This document shows positions 21,501 through 30,814 of a stretch of DNA of 64,000 bases, piece by piece (the first letter of the stretch is position 1; each line of letters opens with the position of its first letter). A program made the translations under genes and the position numbers. The notes under the pieces were generated by a model that did not search any database, had not been told where the DNA came from, and saw nothing but the letters and a program-made list of their open reading frames with translations. This DNA comes from Cladopsammia gracilis (lineage: Eukaryota; Cnidaria; Anthozoa; Scleractinia; Dendrophylliidae): positions 2,175,501 through 2,239,500 of the forward strand of contig JAJGOT010000053.1 of assembly GCA_022457155.1 (NCBI GenBank), written 5' to 3'.

Positions 21501-24500
21501 CCACTGCAATGAAATCATGAATTATTGCAATAATCTTTAGCTCAGTTAGTTAGTTCTGTGGTTAAGTTGTGTTTCTCAGTGGAGCTAGGATAAACCTCCG
21601 TTGTTTTGTAATAGCGTCTGATTTGGCATCCAACAGATAATCGATCATAATCTGCAGCATGGTTGCTGTTTTGTAAATCTCACGGATGCTAGGAAATTCT
21701 TACATTCTTTCCTTAAGCAAGAATGAACACAATTTCATGTCCTTAAGCAAGACTCGAGTTTCGGTTCTTTGGCGAACGTCGCCAGTTGCTACCATGTGTA
21801 TGTGTAAAGGTCTCGTAGGACGGATTCGCTCTCAGCGCCATTATGCAACGGCACCGCTCTCGCGTGGGTTCTGATCTGATCCGAGATTCGATAATATACT
21901 TCGAAATGCAATGCATTGTGGGATGGCAGTCTTACCTCCTCTGAGGTCCATCTATACAATCAAAGTGCATTTCATCCTTACAACTAATTGACTGGTTAAG
22001 TTATACCTTCGTATCCCGTGATAGTTACTGGTTGTTGTATTCCAACATTGCATACACTAGCCTGACAAGTCCCTGAGGCCAGACTTTTATTATTGGCAGG
22101 GTTAAAGTTTTTCAGTCCGAGAAACTATAGATCGAGTTATAATAAATTTTACACAAGAAAGAACTCGGGGTATGAGGAAATAGCTCAGCTTTTGGAAATG
22201 AAAAAGCATGCTTTTTAAGTTTTGTATTTAATTTTTTGATTCTAATCGTATCGTTTCTCGCAAAAGTGTTTTCACAGAAAAATGTTTCACAGAGAAACCT
22301 TTCATTAAACCTCTCAAAAATCACACTACCCGCTATTTAATATTCCTAGATTAGCCATTTTAGGTGGCAGTATTAATTAGGTTTGGACCTCAATCCTCTT
22401 CAGGCATTTTTTGTTGTTGTTTTGATGGCCTGAGGCACCACCAAGCACCAGCCAAACAGCTCAAGCACCGAATGTCGTGCATTAAATAAACATGCCCTGG
22501 GGTACGACATATAAATAAGCATTGACAAAATTATTGCTGCGTGCAGATTGGCGGAATACTCTTCAATACAATTTTCACTAAAAGATATTCTCTACAATGT
22601 ATGTCCTCTTATTTTCGCTATGCGTGGGAAGAATCGATACATAAGTGAAATCTGCTTTATTATTTCCCTGAGAATAGAGTTATAGTACAGAAAGGAATTA
22701 TCATTTTTTTTTTTTGAGAGGTTAAGCAATTTCGTGTTATTAATTACTGTCTTAGCTAGCATGACAGTTGGTTACAAGGAAGAGTCAGAAGAGCAGATCG
22801 TTTAAAAAAAGGTTAAGGGGCAAGACTCTCGAGACAATATAGTGATAATTTAAAACCACGACTTTATAATTTGTTTGCTATCACTGATGTCAATTGAACC
22901 TACGTCTTTGGAAACTTAATAATAATAATAATTAACATTTCTAAAGCGCTAAAATTATAAAAATATTCTAAAGCGCTTTACAATTAACGATAAAACAATA
23001 AAATATTAAAAATATAAAAATGTTAAAAATGTTAAAAGTACTAAAACAAATTGTAAGCCAGCTTGAACAGATGCGTCTTTAGCTTTGACTTAAAAACGGC
23101 TACGCTTTGACTGTTTCGAATTTCAAGCGGCAGTTTGTTCCACAGAAATGGTCCGGAACAAGCAAAAGCACGATCACCAAAGGTCTTGAAACTAGTTATT
23201 GGGACCTTAAGGAGGCCCCGATTGCAGGAACGTAGGTGATGAGCTGTAATAGAGTGTGGCTGCAGATATTCTTTGATTTTAACCACACATTGAATTGATT
23301 AAACAATCATGTGAGAGAAGAAGCTTTAATTAGTTAAACCGAGCTCTGACGAAGTATCAGCTAATCAAAGTTGGGATGGTTGGGATGGTGTGCCTCTCAA
23401 AACTGTGAACCTAACTGATTTCTGCCAGTTATTGACAGCCCGGCGGCTGAGGCTATCTGTGCACCAGTAACGAAAGTAAGTCAGTAAACATTTTTATAAA
23501 CTTATGCTATGAACGTATCCTAACCTCTTTGGCTCTGAGTTCACCATTCCACTCGCAGCCTTCACTTGGACATTTGATGAGGAGTGACAGAATCTTTCTC
23601 TCCGTTAATTTGTCGGGAAAAATGTCCTGAAATAAAAACAGAAATAGAAAGATTGTAAATAGAAACAAATGTCGTTTTTCTTTCTTTACTCTCTTGTTTT
23701 TGTGTCCAAGGATTAATAATTAGCAGTCAAAGTAGCACGGCTCCGATAAAAAATGGTTTGAATGAATGACAATTTAACCCCCTCTTAAGGTTTTTCTCCG
23801 ATATTTTCAAGACCATTAATGATTAGCACATGCCGTCTTTAGTAGCTGTTCGTTTATCCTTGAGACAAATTTGCAACCCCCCCCCCCCCCCCCCGCCCGC
23901 TTGTACCCTTGAACACCCTAAACAATATCAAAATCCGTAATTTAGACCCTTAAACGAGACGACGAGCATCCCCGTAACCGCCCCCCCCCCTCCCCTCCTT
24001 ACCCCCCACCCCCAACCAGGACGTTCCGAATTCATTAACTCGTGTTGTATCACTTCAGTATACCTTGTTTCGTTCCAAGGGTTTTCTATCTGTTGGGCAC
24101 GTTAGTTGGCAGCCTTCTTGCTCCTGTCTAAATTTAAATATCAGAAAATAAAATTAAAAACAATCTCAAAACAAATAATGACAACAAACCGTCTTTGCTT
24201 GGTCTGTTACCCCTAGGAAGTCACGCGCGTTTCTTTCAGATTTTTATCAATGTTTTCATCACCATATTTCACATGAATTGATCTGTGGCGATAACGTTTT
24301 TTACGGGGACCGTGATAAATCCGCAAACAGGTGACGTTGGCGATGTTATTTTGTTGAAATGATGTTTCATAAATGCATAGCAAGCCACACCATTACACGA
24401 GTCAGTGTTACTCTGATTACTCAAGCGAATCTCGTTACATGTAACGAAAGGATACAAACAGGATAAAACTGTTCCTCTTTTATTTTGCTCTATGAAAAGC

Positions 24501-25573
24501 GAAGTAACTTCATTAAATATATACTGTAGTTTAATAACTCACGTTAGCTTCCTTTTGTGATTGAGCTGATACAGTTAGTGTAACCTTTTTGACTCAGTTT
24601 TAACCTAAGTTAAACTACATCGAACAGGAAAATGCAAATTGTTGAATTTAACAAACGTATGATCGAGCCGTTTTTTATATATATATTCTGCAATGTAGAG
24701 ATAAGTAATTGTCCTTATGCTACTGAAATTGAAGAGTATTTTGGGGTTATTTTACAGTTAAATGTTGAGGTTCAAGACAGTAATGCGACGCTATCCCAGG
24801 GAAAGAAACACAGAAGCATTAGAGAGCTTAAGCAACGACGACGGCAACGCCATGAAAAACGTCACTTGAAAAAAGGCTTCGCGCTTTTTTGAACTACTTT
24901 GCAGTTGTTCCAATTTGTTAAGTTTGTCTCGTGTGTCTGGATTGTCCAGGAGCTAATTTTGAAGGAATGGCTTACCAGTTCAAATGGAGAAAGGAAAATT
25001 AACCGTCGCGTGTTCACGTTCTCCACAAAACCTATAATTTGATCATTTGACGTTGTTGTTTTGCAGGGAACGGCAAAGAAATGTACCAAAATGTAAAACG
25101 CACGTGCAACACGTGCAGATGCATTGTTTTCGCTTATTAAACCTATTGTTTTGTGCCGTTCTCGCTGCCGTCACCGTTGTGGTTGCTTAAGCTCTCTATT
25201 TACATGTAACACGACGCTGTACCGCCGCTTACATGTAGTTCATGTAGTTTACTGATGCAATGCAGTGCAGAATACTATTTTAGGCTTTACTATATTCAAA
25301 TATCGGCTAGCACAATACAAAATGTCAAAGACAAGCTCACATAAAGATAATTTCTTGAACGCAGAAATTAAATATTTTTGCTTTCCATAAAACACAATAC
25401 CTTCGTAAGTATTCTTCGAGACATTCTTGGCAAAACCTATGCCCACATCTCGTAAGAACCGGCTCTTTCGACGGTAACTGACATATTATGCAGTGCAAGT
25501 CTTCATCAGGCGGGACAACAAAATCATCTTCATAACCAGAAGGTATGAAACGGTTAATTGCAGCTTCCGCCAT
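15259..25573 (-). CDS. TRAF-like gene A: RING, TRAF zinc fingers, transmembrane coiled coil, MATH
   Basis: Seven minus-strand exons join with consensus GT/AG sites and matching phases: 25573-25401, 24127-24064, 23626-23525, 20118-19954, 19356-19282, 17287-17210 and 16562-15259. The product (about 650 residues) has a split C3HC4 RING, several Cys/His TRAF-type fingers, a long heptad-rich coiled coil and a C-terminal MATH/TRAF domain. That is the layout of TRAF adaptor/E3 ubiquitin ligases acting below TNF- and Toll-type receptors. Unusually, a hydrophobic segment of about 20 residues, consistent with a membrane helix, interrupts the coiled coil. The last exon changes frame once near 15880-15905, so the copy is either slightly decayed or has an assembly indel. 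Genes B and C are paralogues in the same orientation, which points to a tandem array. Confidence 0.8.
17210..17287 (-). CDS. Gene A exon 6: last TRAF zinc finger
   Basis: The 26 codons contain HVDNSCPLTKVTCPY and IGCNSE. The equivalent exons are 34559-34627 in gene B and 45523-45600 in gene C. The acceptor is TTGCAG and the donor GAG|GTAATA. Confidence 0.78.
18466..18523. repeat. (ATT)n microsatellite
   Basis: About 19 ATT triplets occur in an intron of gene A. The long Asn or Tyr open frames across it are artefacts. Confidence 0.9.
18540..19240 (+). repeat. Irregular tandem repeat, three diverged copies of about 250 bp
   Basis: Recurring phrases are CATTCTCCATC, TAAGTAGTA, CCCCTATATAAGCTACGTA, TTTACGATGGAGTCTG and GTGTGGTACTGTGAGTA, with C-rich tracts between. 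It lies in an intron of gene A. Confidence 0.65.
19282..19356 (-). CDS. Gene A exon 5: TRAF zinc finger
   Basis: The 25 codons read through HLETCEGFLIACPNKCG, a typical TRAF finger. The acceptor is CTTTGCAG and the donor ATG|GTAAAA. The phase-0 boundaries match its neighbours. Confidence 0.75.
19954..20118 (-). CDS. Gene A exon 4: TRAF-type zinc fingers
   Basis: The 55 codons contain CSFKDVPCTNENCEV, HVTTTCQWRIVKCVHCGEHH and CQME, which are repeated C-x(n)-C-x(n)-H-x-C units of the TRAF finger. The acceptor is TTTAAACAG and the donor GAG|GTAAAG. I find no equivalent exon in gene B. Confidence 0.82.
20770..20885. repeat. Fold-back repeat with about 57-bp arms
   Basis: The arm starts CTTATTGACTAAGT and contains AAAATATTTGGCTC and TCATGGCG. 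It is mirrored by its near reverse complement across a 2-base loop. Upstream (20586-20730) several GTACGGCCCT phrases occur in both orientations. It lies upstream of gene A exon 4, in an intron. Confidence 0.75.
22917..23290 (-). mobile_element. 5'-truncated LINE (reverse transcriptase C-terminus)
   Basis: A minus-strand frame of 81 codons (23286-23041) matches the C-terminal tail of CR1/jockey-type reverse transcriptases. It contains FKTFGDRAFACSGPFLWNKL, PLEIRNSQSVAVFKSKLKTH and LFK. It is followed by a 3' UTR with GCGCTTTAG and an (ATT)n tail. This is a dead fragment in an intron of gene A. Confidence 0.78.
23525..23626 (-). CDS. Gene A exon 3: linker and first TRAF finger
   Basis: The 34 codons begin DIFPDKLTERKILSLLIKCP and include CEWNGEL, the conserved segment that follows the RING in coral TRAF-like proteins. 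The donor is GAG|GTTAGG. The equivalent exon in gene B (35351-35452) is the same length and about 70% identical by eye. Confidence 0.8.
23876..24010. mobile_element. G/C-capped MITE-like element, fragment
   Basis: CGACGAGCATCCCCGTAAC between two C-runs matches the terminal sequence of the elements at 1952-2324 and 8887-9190. Only one end and degraded flank are left. Confidence 0.5.
24064..24127 (-). CDS. Gene A exon 2: RING C-terminal half
   Basis: This 64-nt exon follows an acceptor ending TTTAG and ends CAAG|GTATAC. It supplies the last Cys pair (CQLTCPTDRKPL). Its phase completes the split Arg codon from exon 1. Confidence 0.75.
24820..25198. mobile_element. MITE-like element with TAGAGAGCTTAAGCAAC ends
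   Basis: The left end TAGAGAGCTTAAGCAACGAC and the right end (reverse complement TAGAGAGCTTAAGCAACCAC) form clear TIRs. Its interior (24960-25148) is repeated, diverged, at 26645-26830. It lies in the first-to-second exon intron of gene A. Confidence 0.7.
25401..25573 (-). CDS. Gene A exon 1: RING finger N-terminal half
   Basis: The start ATG (25573) has CACAATGG context. An in-frame GTG at 25597 lies upstream and is not preferred. The exon encodes DLHCIICQLP, then TRCGHRFCQECLEEYLR, covering the first Cys pairs and the His of a C3HC4 RING. It ends in phase 2 before the donor GTATTG. Confidence 0.82.
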
Positions 25574-25721
25574 TGTGAATAAATGTGTGCCTGGCACTAG
25601 TACTCCCAGTGAAAATGGCTCTGAGGCCTAAACTGTCTTTGTTCGTGACTTGTAATGCGCACGTATTTCGTTTTCACGTCTGTCGAACACAAGGCTGTTC
25701 CAGGCGTTCAGATAAAGGGGA

Positions 25722-26027
25722 GCCTAGACTGCTAGCAGTCCCTATCTGCAGCTATCTGGATAGTCGATCGGGCGAGCAGATACGCGATCGGCCTACCGGC
25801 GAATCGATCGAGTGGCGAGCGAGCGAAAGTAATACGAGCGGGGGTGGGGTGGTGGGGGGAAGCGAGCGAGCGAGCGAAAGAGCCGAGGGGAAACTGAGAG
25901 AGAGGCTCGCTTGCCGCTATCGACGATCGCGCGCGTTTTTTTCTCGCCCGCTCGACTATTCAGATCTAGAGAGGGACTGCTAGCAGTCTAGATTGAAAAG
26001 GGACAGCTAGCAGTCTATTGGGAGCCC
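25722..26027. mobile_element. Possible MITE-like element built on GACTGCTAGCAGTC
   Basis: The palindrome GACTGCTAGCAGTC occurs near both ends (about 25729 and 25976), with CTAGACTGCTAGCAGTCCCT in inverted orientation and GGGAGCC at the outer edges. The interior is rich in CGATCG and GAGCGAGC. It lies just upstream of gene A, so it may overlap the promoter. Confidence 0.5.
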
Positions 26028-26097
26028 GAGCGCAGAGATAGGCGGCACATGAAGGACAAAGTAATGCGAGTGCTGATGGCGTGGAATGGGCACAAAT

Positions 26098-27062
26098 TTT
26101 AAAGGTCAAATGAACCACAAATTTGAATTTTTTTCTTTATCCATTTTAACGTTAAAGGACACCATAATAAAGCAAACTTACGCAAAAATTTTCCTTCCTG
26201 AGCCTTTAAGGAAGTTACATAGCTAAAAGTACGAAGATTTCCGAAGGCTTCACGAAAAAAGTTTCTGAAATGGCCGCGCACTACAAGTGGTAGGAATGGT
26301 AAGGATTGTGACGTCACTATTGGTGAGCCAACCTCATTCCCAGTGTCCTCTCTCCTGGCGAATACTGAGTATTCAAGCTTGTGTTTTTTCTTAAAACTTA
26401 AAGATTTCCACTGTTTTCGCATTGAAAATGGCCGTGGAGCTCGAATCTGTGTTTTGTTAGGAAACGAAGAGCTTTGAACGACAAAATATTGCTTCGAGAA
26501 ACTTCATCCGTTTATACAATAGATTTTTTTAACGGAGTTAAGTTTTTTCAATCCACCTCGCTAGGTAGTTTAGTACAGGTTAACTTTTCCTGTCTGTCAA
26601 TCATCTCCACTTACGCGGTAATTTTTGTGAAGGTAAACTGTTGAATTCATAGTGACGGCTTTAAATTTCAAATAGAGAAAAGAAAATTAACCGTTGTGAG
26701 TTCACATTCTCCACAAAAACCTGTTATTTGATAATTTGACGTTGTTGTTTTGCAGGGAACGGAAAGGAAATGTACTAAAATATAAAACGCACGTGCAGGC
26801 ATGCATTGTTTTCGCTCATTAAACCTATTGTTTTCAACTTCGAACCTTGACTGTTTTGAGGTGGTCAATAGTGACGTCACTTTCCGACAATTTTCCCGAT
26901 CGCTCTACGATTATGAAGGCCAAAAAGTCGCATTTTTCAACTTCCAATATCTTTGCAATGCCACAAACTTCAGAATATATTTATTTGGTACTCATTAAAC
27001 ATATTGCATTTATATTGGACTAAAAGAAAAATGTCAAATTTTTGGTTCATTTGACCTTTAAA
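26098..27062. mobile_element. MITE-like element, TTTAAAGGTCAAATGAACC termini
   Basis: The left end TTTAAAGGTCAAATGAACCA and its reverse complement at the right end give TIRs of about 30 bp with few mismatches. A partial copy of the 24820-25198 element (26645-26830) lies inside. The open frames on both strands have no domain. Confidence 0.6.
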
Positions 27063-27778
27063 GGACAGCGAGTCTTTCCAGTTCACTGGCTTTTTTCTCC
27101 GCTCGCAATTGTTTCCTGATCGTGCATGACACTCAAATGAACGCCTGGAATCCGGTTTGTCAGTAGTCGAACACATAATACAGACAGAAGTATCGGAATA
27201 TTCCAAATATGTAACTTGAGGAGTTCGTCATATCTTAGTAGCTGCAGCCGATAGCTGGTTATGTCAGGCTAAAACACAGGGAGCCCACACAAGGCTGTTT
27301 GTGTAACATAACCGTTTCTAATTTTATAGAAAATGTATAGAATTTACCTTAATTTCATATTTAATAGCGACGTATCACCAAATATATGTACTGATTAACG
27401 TCATTCATTTCATTTGCTTCTCAGTTAATCACGCTGATCAGATCCTTCCCAGGGATCCAGTATTTCGAATTTGTCGAGTGGTCCTTTCATTTACAATTTA
27501 TATTTACATTTTACGACCACGATCCTCGTCCTTACTTTGATTTGGATCCAAATTCGGAAGATGGGAATTGACATCTCTTCTTGGAGATATCACATTGGAG
27601 TTTTCGTGCATTCTCCACCACCGCGCCGTACCAAAACGTTACAAGACATTTCTTCACATCTCCCAACAACCGTAAGACCTCAAGGCGTCCTTTTCTATCG
27701 TTTCATCATGTCATATGTAATTTCATATCAATTCGCTTGTTTTAAATTTAAATTTGTAACGTTTTTCCTTAGTACGGT
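27063..27778. other. No gene recognised
   Basis: A possible decayed retroelement immediately precedes the hammerhead-like motif, because such motifs occur at the ends of Penelope-like elements. No reverse transcriptase or GIY-YIG motif could be read. Confidence 0.3.
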
Positions 27779-27825
27779 TATACCCTGATGAAGAACGGTC
27801 GTGTTGTTCGAAATTAATCGGTTGA
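27779..27825 (+). ncRNA. Hammerhead-ribozyme-like core
   Basis: CTGATGA (27785-27791) is followed by a stem (GAAC 27793-27796 with GTTC 27806-27809) and GAAA (27810-27813). That is the conserved hammerhead core with a 4-bp helix II. The short flanking ACC/GGT could give a minimal helix I, and ATTAATC a minimal helix III ahead of the cleavage site. Such minimal hammerheads are known in Penelope-like retroelements. Activity is not shown, and helices I and III are weak. Confidence 0.4.
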
Positions 27826-27890
27826 AAAATATATATATTCCTTTACTGTACGATCAGTCTTTCATTTCATTTGCTAAATAACGTTAAATT

Positions 27891-28173
27891 AGTAAAGAAG
27901 TATTTTTCGTTTGTCTCACGATGTAGTCACTTCCGATGTGGATCGCGACGTTTCGACTGCATACTGCTAGTCTTCTTCAGGCGATGGGGTCGACTGGGTA
28001 CACGTCACCTTATGAAGCACGATGCTCTGCTCTGCTCTGCATCGTGCTTCATAAGGTGACGCGTACCCAGTCGACCCCATCGCCTGAAGAAGACTAGCAG
28101 TATGCAGCCGAAACGTCGCGATCCACATCGGAAGTGACTACATCGTGAGACAAACGAAAAATACTTCTTTACT
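27891..28173. repeat. 283-bp near-perfect palindrome (135-bp arms)
   Basis: Arms 27891-28025 and 28039-28173 are equal in length and differ at only a few positions, around a 13-base loop of CTCTG repeats. The same open frame can be read on both strands. Each arm contains CCTGAAGAAGACTAGCAGTA followed by GCCGAAACG. This resembles a hammerhead core with one change (CTGAAGA for CTGATGA). Confidence 0.85.
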
Positions 28174-28787
28174 AGTGTGTTCACCACGATGAACAACAAC
28201 AACCCTTTTTACGATATTAACGTTAAATTACCTTATTTGTTGTCGTCCTTTTGCCGTAAAAGTGATATTTTAAGCGATTGAATTTTGAAGGATTCTGAGT
28301 TTGCCGTTCGACAAGGCACAGTATAATCATTTTCGTAACTGCGGATACAATGTGAAGCAATAAAGTGAATAAAATCTTCGGTTTTTGTTACTAACTTTTT
28401 AATTTGCATTTCTATGATATTAAAACACGAAGCGACAAGCGTGCCTGTCACGTGAACTCGCGCTCTCTGGTTGACTAACTTGTAAAAAAGTTTCTTGGGT
28501 GCTCAAGGGACGGAGACACTTTCTGACCGTCCCGTACTGGCATGCAACTAATCTACTAATGGGTACTCAAAACCCCCACTGAAGCAGTTTTTCAAGTTAG
28601 AATACTCCACAAGTAGGTAAACAGACATTTTTTAAAGTAGGGGCTCATTGGAAGGAGGGCGCTAATGGAATCATTACAATCATATAGAAACCATAACTGA
28701 TAATATGAATGTATCTCTACCGGCATGCTTTTGTGTAATAAATAATCAGACGGGGCGAACGTCACATTCATTAGTATATTGGAGATA

Positions 28788-29293
28788 ACAACAACAACAA
28801 CTTTATTACACCTTATATCCCTACAGATACGTTGGTAAAACAATACTAGATAGTATAAGTAAAATATAAAATACAAGGTCATTACAACAACAATTACACA
28901 TCTATTAATTCTAGTGCTAATTCCAAAACATCATGAAAATATTTTGAAGATATATTAATAATAGAAACATCGTTCATTGAAAACAAATACAGGAATAAAG
29001 ACCCCTTATCAAATACACGAAAAACCTCATTGACGCAATTCTCGAGTTGACAAATTCATGGTTATTGCATTCAGTTATGTAATGTAACTCATCGCCAATC
29101 CTGTTATCATTGCAAATAGTACAGATTCTAGAATCATAAGGTATCTTTTTGTACCGCCCAGTTTCAACTGGCAACCTATGTGCCGAGATTCGCAATCGGG
29201 TAACAGCTTGTCGATGAAGAATCGATATTTGTGATAAAAAATAAGGGGTGTAGGCACTTTAACCGTAATATACTTGTTCAGAGACAAAAACAT
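28788..29293 (-). pseudogene. LINE reverse transcriptase C-terminal remnant
   Basis: Two overlapping minus-strand frames encode parts of one LINE tail. One contains RISAHRLPVETGRY and a CTICNDNRIGDELHYITEC zinc-knuckle-like motif. The other contains FLSLNKYITVKVPTPLIFYH, and a frameshift separates them. The 3' end carries a (GTT)n tail near 28788-28801. It is a 5'-truncated dead insertion. Confidence 0.7.
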
Positions 29294-29580
29294 AATATAC
29301 CTAAGCAGAAAATCTCAATATGTATGAATAACACAAACACATTTCTTCATGGTTGTACCTTGTACGGCACTAATACGCACTCGTTGGTTTGTATCAGAAA
29401 TCTCACTCGTTCGCCGCGCTCACTCGTTCACCTCTATTGGGGGTTTTCACTAACGTCATATCAAAATTCAGAAGCATTAAACAGAAGATTTCGATTCCAA
29501 AATGTTTATGGAATTGTAATGAGTTTAACACTACACATCTGGGCCAATCCTGGGGCCAATTTTCTTTTTGTTTTTTTTTG

Positions 29581-29619
29581 GCCATCTTGGTGCCCCACTC
29601 AGGGGCACCAACATGGCGG
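29581..29619. repeat. Imperfect hairpin GCCATCTTGGTGCCCC
   Basis: GCCATCTTGGTGCCCC is followed by a short loop and GGGGCACCAACATGGC, with one mismatch. The minus-strand gene B ends about 530 bp to the right. Confidence 0.6.
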
Positions 29620-30151
29620 CCCCATTTATAATGCAAAAAAATAACTTTCAACTGGTTCAATTTTGTTTATTTTCACGGCCTATCTAAAATAGCGTAACAC
29701 ATTTAAAACTATTCATTGGATAGCCTACGTTTGTTGCGATTGGTCAGAGTGATTATTTTGGTATGGATCTTAAGACACTCAATTGAAAACTGCTCTAGTA
29801 TTCTGAAATAACTAAAAGTGTACATAATTTCACAATTGTAAGAGTAGAATTAGTGATGCAATTCAATCTACAATCTTGGATACAATATTCGTTATCTCTT
29901 CGTAAAATGGCCGAGCTGCATAAATTAATGCTAAGTTAAGTGTGTCCTGGAACAATGTCCATCGGTGAGTCACGTGATAGATTATACATTTCAGCCGAGT
30001 AAAGACAAGTTGCTAATTGGAATGATTGGAATTGTAAATCAAAATAACTAAAGAAGTTTTGTTTCGTAATTTTTTTTCAAGCCTACATGATTATTTTATT
30101 GGATCATGGCATGCATGTGCATTAAAATTCCGAGTAATTCTTTTTTGATGA

Positions 30152-30814
30152 TCAGTTGCTTTTGTTTTGTGGTGGAGAGACTTCACATTGAATAAGTATG
30201 GTGTCATCTACGATGAAACGCCTTTCCATCAGATTGTTGTGTGATATAAATTGAGTGAAGCCCTGCCCATAGTTCTCATCTGTCACAGGCCTCGCAAAAT
30301 TACTTAGTTGAGGGTCTGCTGTTAAGGACCGAGCAATGTTCTCTCCGTCGTTTGGATTTTCTTGTTGATCAATCAACGTAAACGTTATCGTTTTATGGAA
30401 AGGCCAGGGTAATAAAGCATCGTATTCACCTTTCATTATAATAATGAAAATACAGAGGTGACTGTTTTCTCCAGAGCCATAGCCATTTGGATGCAAACGT
30501 AACTTACATTTGTACCCATATATGTAAAATGGATCACTTTCTATTAAGGGAGTTTTCCCGCCTCTAGCATGACTCAGGACTTGACTAAAGTTATTGATCT
30601 TCCAGTTATAAATATGATCTTCTGAACTTTGCGGTCTTTGCATCCGTGTGTTTTCAAGAGCATTGATCGTCTCCTCAAGTTTTGTTGTGGTCTCTTTGAG
30701 CTCTTCTTGTGTGTTACTTAACTGAACTTGCGTGTTATTTAATTTCACACAAGCCAGGTCAAGATGCAGTCTCATGGTGGATTGAAGATGATATTCCAAC
30801 TCTCTTCGCAGAAT
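30152..30814 (-). CDS. Gene B exon 5: coiled coil and MATH domain
   Basis: It begins ILRRELEYHLQS, has a short Leu/Glu-rich coil, and then a complete MATH domain (YNWKINNFSQVL, YGYKCKLRLHPNGYG, WPFHKTITFTLIDQQENP, RRFIVDDTILIQ). The stop is at 30152. It is intact. Confidence 0.85.
   Translation of the reverse strand: MLRRELEYHLQSTMRLHLDLACVKLNNTQVQLSNTQEELKETTTKLEETINALENTRMQRPQSSEDHIYNWKINNFSQVLSHARGGKTPLIESDPFYIYGYKCKLRLHPNGYGSGENSHLCIFIIIMKGEYDALLPWPFHKTITFTLIDQQENPNDGENIARSLTADPQLSNFARPVTDENYGQGFTQFISHNNLMERRFIVDDTILIQCEVSPPQNKSN

Noticed and set aside
24632..24892. 86-codon plus-strand open frame
   Set aside because: Its end is the terminal repeat of a MITE, and the rest has no recognisable feature.
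25585..25983. 132-codon plus-strand open frame
   Set aside because: It overlaps the gene A first exon antisense and a CGATCG/GAGCGAGC-rich repeat, with no domain.
27871..28202. Two antisense protein-coding genes with the same product
   Set aside because: They are mirror readings of one palindrome.
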